A DNA stretch of 52,201 nt from Chara braunii (lineage: Eukaryota; Streptophyta; Charophyceae; Charales; Characeae): the NCBI GenBank assembly GCA_003427395.1, contig BFEA01000035.1, forward strand, positions 3,457,098 through 3,509,298, in the 5' to 3' direction. Both the position numbers and the translations under genes were made by a program. The notes beneath the pieces were generated by a model that was not told the origin of the DNA, made no database searches, and worked only from the letters and a program-made list of their open reading frames with translations. Positions 1 through 7,591 of this stretch are shown one piece after another. Within the stretch, counting starts at the first letter, position 1; each line of letters starts with the position of its first letter.

Positions 1-235
1 GAGGGGCTGTGACATATATATATATATATCGTCAAATAGAACTGCCCGGTAAACCGTAGGCAGAGAGGGAGAAGAGGACAACAAACGAGGGGCTGTGACA
101 AACTGTTTCGTCGGAGTTTCACCGACTCATCAGGAGGCTGAACCCTATATATATATATATATATATATCGTCAAATAGAACTGCCCGGTAAACCGTAGGC
201 AGAGAGGGAGAAGAGGACAACAATCGTCAAATATA
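1..235 (-). repeat. Tandem hammerhead-associated repeat, left cluster
   Basis: Two copies of one block are seen. On the minus strand each runs from the 3' part of a hammerhead motif (TGTCACAGCCCCTC) into a pyrimidine-rich segment with CTACGGTTTACCGGGCAG and ends in (AT)n. The phrase GAGGGGCTGTGACA occurs at 1-14 and again at 87-100, giving an 86-bp spacing. Only the right-hand copy keeps a complete ribozyme core. The same block reappears in plus orientation at about 5,836-5,910 and 6,128-6,186. The (AT)n tracts probably vary in length and may have been collapsed in assembly. Confidence 0.8.
97..133 (-). ncRNA. Hammerhead ribozyme core (complete catalytic core)
   Basis: On the minus strand CTGATGA (133-127) is followed by stem II GTCGG / CCGAC with a TGAAACT loop, then GAAA, then a three-pair stem III (ACA-GTT-TGT), then C at 97. 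The predicted self-cleavage site lies between 97 and 96. All invariant core positions of the hammerhead family are present, and the minimal stem III resembles the small type I ribozymes of Penelope-like elements. The weak point is stem I: the flanks next to the core do not pair well, and only an outer AGGG/CCCT helix is visible. The fold is family knowledge; activity is not shown. Confidence 0.8.
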
Positions 236-552
236 TACAGTCACACAGCTATGATACATGTTCTTCTAAAGAAACGCCCAGTGAACCGTGACGGACAGGT
301 TTGGCGGACTTTCATCAGATAGGAATACAGAAAATAGATCTGTATACTGTATTAGCTCTGGTGGTACCACCTATGAACTGTTTAAGTACAGACCTGAGTT
401 GGAAATTCCCTCTATTACAACCAAGTCTGTCAGTCCAATAATCAAGGCCAAAAAGACAAAGGAAAAAAAAAAAAAGGGAAATTAACCCTTCTCCACCCAA
501 TCGGTCGAGTTCGGGCCGTAGGACGTACACGAGAGGCCGCCTTGTGACTTTG

Positions 553-602
553 TGGGAAGCCTCCTGAGAAGCCCCTGGGAAGCCTCCAGAGAAGCCCCAG
601 GT
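553..602. repeat. 24-bp tandem duplication
   Basis: GGGAAGCCTCC followed by GAGAAGCCCC occurs twice in a row with small differences. It lies between the hammerhead cluster and the U6-like sequence. No coding role is visible. Confidence 0.55.
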
Positions 603-656
603 GCTCACCTGGGCAAAACGTATTTAGGAAAATATACGTGTTCCTGCGGTACATGC

Positions 657-757
657 GTCCTTCGGGACATCCACTAAAATGTGAACGGTACAGAAAAAGA
701 AGATTAGCATGGCCCCTGCACAGGAATGATATGCATAAATCAAGAAATGGCTAAATA
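657..757 (+). pseudogene. U6 snRNA-like sequence (retropseudogene or diverged copy)
   Basis: The sequence follows plant-type U6 in order: the 5' hairpin GTCCTTCGGGAC, then CATCC.CTAAAAT, then AGAAGATTAGCATGGCCCC, TGCACAGGAATGATATGC and ATAAATCAAGAAATGG. U6 is the catalytic RNA of the spliceosome. Changes include an AACGGTACAGAAAAAG segment with extra bases. It lacks the T-run terminator expected at the end of a Pol III U6 gene, and no clear TATA box lies about 30 bases upstream. A retroposed or decayed copy is therefore more likely than a working gene. Confidence 0.75.
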
Positions 758-1300
758 TACTAAACAGGATTGAAAAAAAAGACTCATACATGCGCATTGA
801 ATGGAAGAACTGAGGGCATAGGGTCTCACTCCACTACTCCGGGACTCCAGACTTCTGTCAGGGTCCCGAAATTGCCAAAATTTCGTCGATAGCTCCACTT
901 AGGGTCTCCCTCCACTACTCCAGACTACTGAAAATTCAAGAGTTCGGCATGGCTCCACTTACTCCAGAATAGGTCTCCCAAAAACAGGTTCTAGAGTTGT
1001 CAGAATACATGCTTGGAATCGTCAAGACTCAAGAGTGGGTGTCACTCCACGAGCTCTCGAAAGGAGCTCTTGAAAATGCCTTTCAAGAGCTGCAAGACCG
1101 AGCTCCTCAAGTGCGCTCTTGATCGTTCCTGAGTGCCTGCTAGCAACCTCAGGATTTTTTTGGGTGGGTGGTCACGAGGAACCTTGGGTGGGGCTCGCTT
1201 TTCAAGAGTGGATCTGGAATCCCAGCGGACAAAACAGTCGTTTCGTTGTCCCGTAATGATGTCAGGTAGTGCTTGCCAAGTTCAAGAGTGCCTTCTTCTA
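758..1300. other. Intergenic: degenerate repeats, no gene seen
   Basis: Phrases of the type AGGGTCTC.CTCCACTACTCC.GACTCCAGAC recur loosely around 820-970. AAGAGCT/AGCTCTTG motifs recur around 1,050-1,120. I see no convincing coding region or RNA gene. Confidence 0.4.
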
Positions 1301-1303
1301 GAG

Positions 1304-1364
1304 TGTTGTAAAGACTGGTTGTAAAGAATGGTTGTAAAGAATGGTTGTAAAGAGTGTTGTAAAG
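1304..1364. repeat. 15-bp tandem repeat (GGTTGTAAAGAATG-like)
   Basis: About five imperfect copies of GTTGTAAAGA(A/C)TG follow one another. They lead directly into the 70-bp duplication. Confidence 0.7.
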
Positions 1365-1370
1365 CAGAGC

Positions 1371-1509
1371 GAGGCCCGATGACACGCATAATCCATGGTT
1401 CAGAATTGTCTGACAAAAACTAAGAAAAAACCGTCTGAGCGAGGCCCGATGACACGCATAATCCATGGTTCAGAATTGTCTGACAAAAACTAAGAAAAAA
1501 ACGTCTGAA
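1371..1509. repeat. 70-bp tandem duplication, two nearly identical copies
   Basis: The unit starts GAGGCCCGATGACACGCATA and ends in an A-rich stretch before CGTCTGA. The copies begin at 1,371 and 1,441 and differ at only one or two positions, so the duplication is recent. Confidence 0.85.
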
Positions 1510-1951
1510 AGCATACTCACACCTGCACTCTCTGGACGTAATTGTGGTGACATGCATCCAGCTCGGGGCATAATTGCGGTCAGATGCATTGAGAAAAGTT
1601 CCAGTACGAGTATGTCATCGAAAGGGGAATCACAAGCTGGAGGAAGTGGCGGAGGAACGACACGGCAGATACATCGCCCTTGCTACCGCCTTCACCCGAA
1701 AAGAATGCCCACTCATTATATATGTATTTGGGGCAAGTTTCAGTCTGGATACAGCTATAATGACCGGACGTTCTATTCGGGTGAGCTGGAGAGTGATGAG
1801 GCCGCACTCCCATGTGGACGGAGCGGAGGGGAGGGAAGGAAGGGAAGGGGAGGCTCCAAAACTAACTACCATAACCGTGGCGGGTATATTACTGCCACAG
1901 AACATGAAAAAAGGAACACAGAGAGCACAGCTTGCCTTTTAGTAGCTTTTC

Positions 1952-2064
1952 AAGACGGGGCGGGAGTCGTGGCAATCTCAGCTATTGGTGGAACAGAGAG
2001 CAGAGTTCTCCTTGTAGAGACGGGGTGGGATTCGTAGCAATCTCAGCTATTGGTGGGGTTTTGG
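1952..2064. repeat. Imperfect tandem repeat with GCAATCTCAGCTATTGGTGG
   Basis: The block GACGGGG.GGGA.TCGT.GCAATCTCAGCTATTGGTGG occurs twice, about 65 bp apart. Read on the minus strand, the second copy holds CCCCACCAATAG, which resembles part of the LINE-tail motif found at five other loci here. That likeness is too short to be conclusive. Confidence 0.55.
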
Positions 2065-2167
2065 ATCTCTTGCTGCTATTTCTTCGGCAATCCACATAAT
2101 TACAGGCATATTTTATTTCATGTTATTTTTCTTTCCGCTCTCGATAAAGGACTGCAATTTAAACCAC

Positions 2168-2548
2168 CAATTCACGCGATCCTAAGTTGAAAATTTTAGG
2201 ACGATAAGATATTAGCAGGGATTAGGAGTAGGATATTGGTAGGGTGAGTAGTACGATAAGAGAGAGAAGCAGGTAGGATTGGCAGGTGGTTACAGGTGGT
2301 AAGAATTTTGAGAATTGAGTAGTGGGGATTGTCCCGAAGAATGCTGGGCCAAAAGCCCAGTTCGGTATGTGTGCATGTTCCGGGTTGTTTGTGAGGAATT
2401 CCCGGCCTCATGGTTCGTAATAATGAATTCCTCGATTTATGCGTCTCATCCTTGCGCTGGGGCCATGGTAATCTTCTCTCTATCATTCCAATTTTAACGG
2501 ATGTCCTGAACGACAAACCGGCATGTTTTAGCAATTCACGCGATCCTA
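2168..2548 (-). mobile_element. Retroposed U6 chimera with 17-bp target-site duplication
   Basis: A perfect 17-bp direct repeat, CAATTCACGCGATCCTA, sits at 2,168-2,184 and 2,532-2,548. The 347 bases between (2,185-2,531), read on the minus strand, start just upstream of a U6-like sequence and continue into about 230 bases of unrelated sequence ending near CCTAAAATTTTCAACT. A long direct repeat around an RNA-derived insert is the mark of target-primed reverse transcription by a LINE. U6 fused 5' to another transcript is a known product of template switching in other genomes. The source of the 3' part is not recognised; there is no clear poly(A). Confidence 0.75.
2422..2514 (-). pseudogene. U6 snRNA-like sequence inside the chimera
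   Basis: The minus strand reads GGACATCCGTTAAAATTGGAA, then TGATAGAGAGAAGATTACCATGGCCCC, then AGCGCAAGGATGAGACGCATAAATCGAG. It matches U6 closely from just inside the 5' hairpin. The first hairpin arm is lost and the 3' end turns into other sequence at GAATTC. It has no T-run terminator of its own. Confidence 0.8.
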
Positions 2549-2755
2549 TGTAGATTTAGCTTTCGACAGTGTAGACCGTATTATGAGAGTCTCAAGGAGG
2601 CTGACTACTTCGATATCTGCACGCCGTTGTTACGAGATGTTGTTTCACCTCCTGTTGAACGGGGCGGGGGAACGACACCTGCAGCCCGCTGCAGTTCACC
2701 GTTACACGCAAAAATGGCGAGCGGTGCAGTTCCTTGCTGTTCGCGGACATAGGGC

Positions 2756-2897
2756 CTCGCTCCACTACACAACACTGTACATGCATTTGGACGCCCTCTG
2801 GACCAGGTGCATTCGAACGGGTCCAACATTTAGAACGTCTCGGTGCCAGAAAGCGTCCAAGTGCATGGAGAGTGCTGTGCAGTGGAGCAAGGATCCA
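2756..2897. repeat. Imperfect inverted repeat (foldback, arms about 47 bp)
   Basis: The left arm (2,756-2,802) starts CCTCGCTCCACTAC and holds ATGCATTTGGACGC. The right arm (2,851-2,897), reverse complemented, starts CCTTGCTCCACTGC and holds ATGCACTTGGACGC. Identity by eye is about 80-85%, with about 48 bases between the arms. A transcript would form a long hairpin. It could be a small foldback element or a hairpin RNA precursor. Confidence 0.6.
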
Positions 2898-3179
2898 ACC
2901 GCTGTCTTCCAGTGGACACAACGCAACCTGATTTAAGCCGGAAAGATAGTTCGTATACTTTCATGCTGAGGTGGTATTCGGGGGGGAAAGCTACTCAACG
3001 ACCCAATGACGAACGCATCGGACCTATTTTTACGACCTTATTCAGCAGGACATCATCTGCGTGACTGTGTGGGTTCCGCAGATGACGTCCACGCTGTGTA
3101 GCCGACCCCAGAACTCAATAGCAAGCGAGCGAACGCATCGGACCGACTTCTTCGATCACATTCATCAAGAACGGAGATC

Positions 3180-3350
3180 TTCTGATGATAATGACGACGA
3201 CGATGATGACTATCCTGATGATGATGCCGGATTGTCAGCGATGACAACAAACCAAAAAAAAGGATGATAGTCATGTTAATAATGATCTGTACAATGGTGA
3301 TACTTATGTTTATCATGATGATACTTATGTTTATCATGATGTGTATGGTG
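3180..3350. repeat. GAT/ATG-rich simple repeat and 21-bp tandem
   Basis: Imperfect (GAT)n with GAC variants runs from about 3,181 to 3,240. TATGTTTATCATGATGATACT is then repeated near 3,300-3,345. Short acidic open frames across it are by-products of the repeat. Confidence 0.7.
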
Positions 3351-3488
3351 ATGTTTTTTCTTTTTTGGGGGGGGATTGTATTTATGGCGACGACCCCAGC
3401 GGGGTTGAAGAGGCAGACCCCCTTCCCGTATCCCCCTCCCCCAGGAGTCACTTGTGAACTGTTCTTTCATGAGCGTAGCGATGCATAT

Positions 3489-3620
3489 GGGACGCTGGAT
3501 CCGGTTTCCAGCCGGTGCGGTTCCCCACCAATAGACTGCAACATCCAGCAGTTCATAATGATGATTACGATGATTATGATGATAATGATGATAGTAGTGA
3601 TGTTCATGGGCATTGTGATG
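3489..3620 (+). mobile_element. LINE-type 3' tail motif followed by (GAT)n
   Basis: Positions 3,489-3,535 match the tail shared with the loci at 17.6, 24.4, 29.2 and 31.6 kb: GGGACG.TGGA, then CCGGTTTCCAGC, then TTCCCCACCAATAG. Here it runs into an ATGATGATTACGATG microsatellite instead of poly(A). A short simple-repeat 3' end is common for some LINE and SINE families. The 5' part of the element is not recognised. Confidence 0.6.
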
Positions 3621-4097
3621 GCGATGATGATTACCGTAGTAACGGCCATAAGACCATAACCATCAAGACGAAGATAACGCCAGCAACAACAGTCTTGACA
3701 GGAAAGCTAACAATGATGATGATCATCATCACCATTGCTGTAGTACGTGTTAGCGTTAAAACAATCCTCAAGAAAACCTGTGACATTCAGTAAGAAAATA
3801 ATAATAAAGCTCTGATATTAATCACAACGATGCCTGAACAGCAGCATTCGTACCCACGAAGCATCACATTACACGATCTTGAGGAAGTAGCTCTATTACT
3901 AGCAAGCAAAAGGATGCCTGAAGAGCGGGACGGAGGAGGAGGAGGAGGAGGGTAAGTCGAGAGAATCCATCGGAATGAGAGTGGACGAGAGGCTCAACGA
4001 CGAAGTAACAAAGGCTGAACAACAACAAGAAAAGGTGGAATGATGAAAAAAAAAAGAAAAAAAAAAAGGACGAGAACCTGTCAGAATAGCGAAATGA

Positions 4098-4212
4098 ATA
4101 CCTTTTCTCGGCCTTTTGGCTATAACATCACGTGTAGTTTCTGTTCTGATCAGCTTAATATCTGATCTGTGGTCCATTGGGCCACGACGATGTTAAATCA
4201 TTTTTTTTTAGG
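4098..4212 (+). pseudogene. U2 snRNA-like sequence (5' half)
   Basis: The order is that of U2: ATACCTTTTCTCGGCCTTTTGGCT, then TGTAGTTTCTGTTCTGATCAG, then TTAATATCTGATCTGTGGTCC, ATTGGGCCACGACG, ATGTTAAATCA and a T-run. This covers the branchpoint-recognition region (GTAGTTTCTGT, where plant and animal U2 have GTAGTATCTGT) and the first stem-loops. The 3' half of U2 is absent; after the T-run comes unrelated sequence. The change inside the branchpoint-binding segment also points to a non-functional copy. Confidence 0.75.
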
Positions 4213-4269
4213 GGCTATGGAGGGGTCACAGAGGCAGCCTTGCTGCTCGGTCTCTCCAGCGTTGCCTTC

Positions 4270-4538
4270 ATATTGCACTGCAGCGAAGTGTGGCGCGGCC
4301 CTGAAAGAAAAAAAATAAGAAAAACAAAATTGCGAAATGGAGAGTGGACTCTCTCGGCTCAACGACGCTACCTATTTCCAGCATTGTATAATGAAGAGTT
4401 GGTTTTCCAAAGAACAGAAGTAGCTGCTTGCTTGCGCCTCTTCCACGCCGCGCGCCAAATGACGCAGTAGTGGCCAAAAAAAAGTAAAAACGTTGACGAG
4501 AAAAACGTAAGTGGAACGAAAATACACTGGTCTTGCAT

Positions 4539-4578
<40 letters not shown>

Positions 4579-5042
4579 ATTTGCCTAGCTCAGTCAGTAC
4601 ACCCCTGAACGAACTGTAGAAATACAGACCCGTCAGTTCCAACTCTACAAGAAGCAGATGAGTAAAAATACAAATTCTGCTTGTGAATTACCTAGGGTCG
4701 GTCAGTTCGAGGATGATATCTCAAGCAAGGCCGTCGCCTTTTCGTTTGGAGAAAAAAAAAAAGGGTGGAACGAAAAGAAAAAAGAAACAAACTCCGGCAG
4801 TAACGATGCGAGACTGCAGCAAGGATTTCGGCGCCCCGCCAATGATGCAGTATTCGAAAAAAACAGAAGTACAAGGGAAAACCGGAAAAACAAAAAAAAA
4901 ACAAAAAAAAACGCAAGTCGGCTGCAGCAAAGTCTTCTGCGCCCCGCCACATATAGGATTCGTAACGCTGACGCGGCAAAATCAGATCTGCGAAAAAGCG
5001 TTGGTGGAATGAAAAAAAAAAAAGAAAAGCTAGAGTCCTTTA
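4270..5042. repeat. Degenerate repeat series with A-rich stretches
   Basis: A phrase of the type CTGCAGC.AAG...TTC.GCGCCCCGCCA...ATGCAGTATTCG followed by an A-rich tract recurs near 4,277, 4,430, 4,814 and 4,922. A pure A-run covers about 4,542-4,577. The block looks like a decayed array of short retroposons. The lysine-rich frames across it are not genes. Confidence 0.5.
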
Positions 5043-5098
5043 AGATATCCGTTCAAATTCGAACGATACAGAGAAGGTCAGCATGGCCCGTGACTGCG
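5043..5098 (+). pseudogene. U6 snRNA fragment
   Basis: ATATCCGTTCAAATTCGAACGATACAGAGAAGGTCAGCATGGCCC matches the middle of U6, from the segment after the 5' hairpin to GCATGGCCC, and then diverges. It abuts the left edge of the direct repeat that flanks the hammerhead unit, so it may mark a junction made by template switching. Confidence 0.65.
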
Positions 5099-5830
5099 AG
5101 AAATTATTTATATATACATATCCGCATGTGTAAACATAAATATATATTTGTGACGATATATCTATTGTCACACTGTGAATCGAAGCGCAAAGGCAGAAAA
5201 AGACAAAACAAAAAAAGGAAAGAAGGAAGGAAAGCCCCGCCTGCTCATCACCTCTTACGTGCAAGGCCAGCCACGTGGATGACAGGTTGAGCGCTGGCTT
5301 CCCCCACCCCCGTGTGTCACAAGGACCCACTTGCACGCAGCCAAAAGGCAAAGAGGTCAAGAAAAGGAGGAGGAAACCAGACCTCACAGAGGCAAGAGAA
5401 AGAGAAAAAGGATCCAATCATAGAAAAAAAGACAAAGGAAGAGGAAGAAGGCCTATCAGTCAAACAAAGCAACACAGATAAAACCAATCGCCACTGTCAC
5501 AACAAAGTTCAACATTTATTTATTTTCGTGTTCTTTTTTCTTTCCTTCAGCAATTTGTTCTTTTTTCCTCTTTTTTTTTTTTTTTTTTTCGTTTTTTCAT
5601 TTTTTTCGTTCTTCTTTCTTCAACTCCGTATCTGTTGGTAGTGTCGACAGCTTTATCTGACCTACAATTAGTGTTGCTCCTGACCTGCTTGATTCTATTG
5701 ACCAGTCAGGAAGAGGAGCCCCCACCCCGGCAGATAGGACAGGAACGCTGAGGATGACGTGGATGTTCACAAGAATACCCAAGGAGAGCCGCACCAGCAC
5801 AGCATTATACATATGTATCAAACTCTGACG
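5099..5830 (-). repeat. Proximal copy of the direct repeat flanking the hammerhead unit
   Basis: This segment is similar to 6,187-6,830 over most of its length. Shared parts are the GAGCGCAAAGGC..AAAAAGAC stretch, the block with CAAGGCCAGCCACGTGGATG and GTGTGTCACAAGGACCCACT (5,258-5,340 against 6,400-6,480), a long T/C-rich stretch, and the end of the Josephin-RING reading frame. In minus orientation the order is gene end, polypyrimidine (purine on the other strand), then 3' flank. The two copies make a partial tandem of one element. Confidence 0.75.
5715..5804 (-). pseudogene. Truncated copy of the Josephin-RING gene, C-terminal piece
   Basis: On the minus strand, CCAGAALLGYSCEHP.HPQRSCPICRGGG is encoded here and matches the last 30 residues or so of the protein at 6,662-7,591, including the final C-P-I-C metal-binding pair. 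The match stops upstream near 5,810, where the hammerhead remnant begins. It is therefore a 5'-truncated gene copy within a partial tandem. Confidence 0.7.
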
Positions 5831-5842
5831 AAACAGTCTGTC
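5830..5842 (+). pseudogene. Hammerhead ribozyme, 3' half only
   Basis: GAAAC-A-GTC-TGTC forms the conserved GAAA and a stem III of ACA/TGT, with C at 5,842 as the cleavage nucleotide. It is preceded by ACTCTGAC, a variant of the stem II 3' strand. The CTGATGA half is missing and replaced by the repeat ending in ATGTATCAA, so this copy cannot self-cleave alone. Confidence 0.65.
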
Positions 5843-5910
5843 ACAGCCCCTCGTTTGTTGTCCTCTTTTCCCTCTCTGCCTACAGTTTACCGGGCAGTTC
5901 TGTTCGACAA

Positions 5911-6056
5911 TATATACATGAGTTGTTGGGCAGTCGTTGATGCTTAAAACAACTGGAGTTAAGGTGGATTATCACTTACCGTGTATATACATCAGTTGTT
6001 GGGAAGTCGTTGATGCTTAACCACCACCGGAGTTAAGGTGGATTATCACTTACAGT
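5911..6056 (+). repeat. 73-bp tandem duplication inside the hammerhead unit
   Basis: TATATACAT(G/C)AGTTGTTGGG starts at 5,911 and again at 5,984. The copies share GTCGTTGATGCTTAA and GGAGTTAAGGTGGATTATCA and differ at a handful of positions. Confidence 0.8.
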
Positions 6057-6098
6057 GTAACCAGTTAGGGGACTGCAGACTGCAGAGGGTTCAGCATC

Positions 6099-6134
6099 CT
6101 GATGAGTCGGTAAACTCCGAGGAAACACCTTGTC
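6099..6134 (+). ncRNA. Hammerhead ribozyme core, second copy (one stem II mismatch)
   Basis: CTGATGA (6,099-6,105), stem II TCGG/CCGA with loop TAAACT, GAAA (6,122-6,125), stem III ACA-CCT-TGT and cleavage nucleotide C6134. Compared with the copy at 97-133, the base pair next to the core (G10.1-C11.1) is lost because 6,121 is G. The stem III pairs are kept while the loop differs (GTT, GTC and CCT in the three copies). Stem I next to the core is again weak. Activity is probably reduced. Confidence 0.75.
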
Positions 6135-6186
6135 ACAGCTCCTCGTTTGTTGTCCTCTTCTCCCTCCTGCCTACGGTTTACCGGGT

Positions 6187-6661
6187 ACATATATATGATA
6201 TATGATATATATCGTCACAGAAATATCAGAGCGCAAAGGCGAAAAAGACAGAAGGAAGACGAATATATATATCTGTTTTTCAAATATATATTGTAACATT
6301 GTGAATCAGAGCGCACAAAAGGGGAAAGAAAAAAGGAAAAGGAAAAAAGGGGAAGGGGAAGAGGTAAGGAAAGCTCCACCTGTTCATAACCTCTTACGCA
6401 CAAGGCCAGCCACGTGGATGACAGGTTGAGCGCTGGCTGCCCCCATCCCCGTGTGTCACAAGGACCCACTTGCACACAGCCAAAAGGCAAAGAGGTAAAG
6501 AAAGGGAGGAGGAAACCAAACCTGACAGGGAAAGAAAGATAATCCAATTATCACAAAGCAAATAACACATCCCACAGATCAACGTATATTTTTTCTTTTT
6601 TTCTTTTTTTCTCTTTTTTCTTTTTTTCTTTTTTTCTCTTTTTCTTTTCTTCTTTTTTTCT
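6187..6661 (-). repeat. Distal copy of the direct repeat, 3' flank of the Josephin-RING gene
   Basis: This is homologous to about 5,099-5,700 and forms the 3' flank of the minus-strand gene that ends at 6,662. It has a T/C-rich tract at about 6,590-6,660 just past the stop codon. The segment with GGCCAGCCACGTGGATGAC is well conserved between the copies, which suggests they are not very old. Confidence 0.75.
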
Positions 6662-7591
6662 TTACCTGCCGCCACCTCGGCAGATAGGACAGCTACGGTG
6701 AGGATGATGTGGATGTTCACAAGGATGCCCAAGGAGAGCTGCGCCAGCACAGCATTCTGCAGGACGGCTAGCACGAACCATCCCATCAAAACAGTCCTGA
6801 CAGAGGACGTGTTGTCCACATGTCAAAAACACGGCAGGNCNTTCATCACAGTGCGGCATCATACAGTTCTGATAGCGTCCTTGGGCACAATAGGGACAAC
6901 GTATATATGGGTGATAGGGATGTGTACAATGAGGAAATGTTGGACACCCTTCAGGACAGACGGCGGCAGTCGCAATAGATTGATAATGGCTATGGCATAG
7001 ATGATGCATTCCACAGCCAAGGCGCACCNCNTCTCTGTCCCGACAGGTGTCACACGAGAGTCGGTCNATAATCCAGAATAAAGTATGATTCGACAACGCT
7101 TGCAAAAATTCATTCACGTCGAAAATGACCTGACTCATTGTCCCACCATCCCACAGTTCCCACTGGGCAGCTGCACGAACAAGTGCCATATAATGCCCGG
7201 GTCTGTGTAAAATACAGGCAAAAATATGAGGATGGTTATTGAGGTCATCGCCTGGCGTCGCATGATGCATAAGAAGGTGGCGACCGTGAAACGCTAACTG
7301 TAAGACATTTACAGTAAAGCCTCCTGAGGTAGTATAGTTACTACCTTCTGCAGGTGGCCTAGTATGGTCAAGCAACAACTGATTTTCAACAGCGTCAAGC
7401 TGATACGCAATCGTAAGAAATTGGGATGCACTATAACGTTGACGCTGATAAGCCTGTAGGCAGACATTTGTGGCTGTCAAACCACAAGAATTTGGTAGGT
7501 CTGCCCGCAGATCCGAATCGGTCACCACTGGAAAGCCAGATGTGATCTGGCGGGGTCGGCGCGTAAAAGACGAACGCCGCCGACGTGGCAT
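6662..7591 (-). CDS. Josephin-domain cysteine protease fused to two RING-like zinc fingers
   Basis: A 309-residue frame with an ATG start. Residues 34-150 follow the Josephin (ataxin-3) fold: catalytic Cys36 in NSCGL, YSASQFLTIAYQLD (54-66) where ataxin-3 has its SP.EL..IA.QLD helix, GGFTVNVLQLAF (90-101), then His133 in PGHY and an acidic Asp148 in WELWDGG, giving a plausible Cys-His-Asp triad. The usual Gln five residues before the Cys is Asp31. Residues 180-235 make one RING-like finger (C180, C183, C193, H196, C199, H202, C232, C235) and 243-304 a second (C243, C248, C258, H261, C264, C267, C301, C304). Josephins remove ubiquitin; RINGs usually recruit E2 enzymes. The combination is unusual. 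Five ambiguous bases fall in the gene. It lies antisense to the nearby hammerhead. Domain assignment is by eye. Confidence 0.65.
   Translation of the reverse strand: MPRRRRSSFTRRPRQITSGFPVVTDSDLRADLPNSCGLTATNVCLQAYQRQRYSASQFLTIAYQLDAVENQLLLDHTRPPAEGSNYTTSGGFTVNVLQLAFHGRHLLMHHATPGDDLNNHPHIFACILHRPGHYMALVRAAAQWELWDGGTMSQVIFDVNEFLQALSNHTLFWIXDRLSCDTCRDRXXVRLGCGMHHLCHSHYQSIATAAVCPEGCPTFPHCTHPYHPYIRCPYCAQGRYQNCMMPHCDEXPAVFLTCGQHVLCQDCFDGMVRASRPAECCAGAALLGHPCEHPHHPHRSCPICRGGGR

Larger units (their letters stand above)
5843..6134 (+). repeat. Hammerhead-delimited repeat unit, 292 nt
   Basis: The unit runs from one predicted cleavage point (after 5,842) to the next (after 6,134). It contains the pyrimidine-rich box with CTACAGTTTACCGGGCAG (5,880-5,897), a 73-bp internal tandem and the 5' flank of the downstream ribozyme. 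Retrozymes and Penelope-like terminal repeats have this layout: tandem units of a few hundred bases, each ending in a hammerhead. No reverse transcriptase is visible nearby, so the unit would be non-autonomous. Confidence 0.65.

Noticed and set aside
657-757. Functional U6 gene
   Set aside because: No T-run terminator, internal changes and no clear upstream TATA box.
6394-6819. 141-codon minus-strand frame with a Lys/Arg run
   Set aside because: It overlaps the end of the Josephin-RING frame in another phase and crosses a polypyrimidine tract; the Cys-rich frame has the domain evidence.
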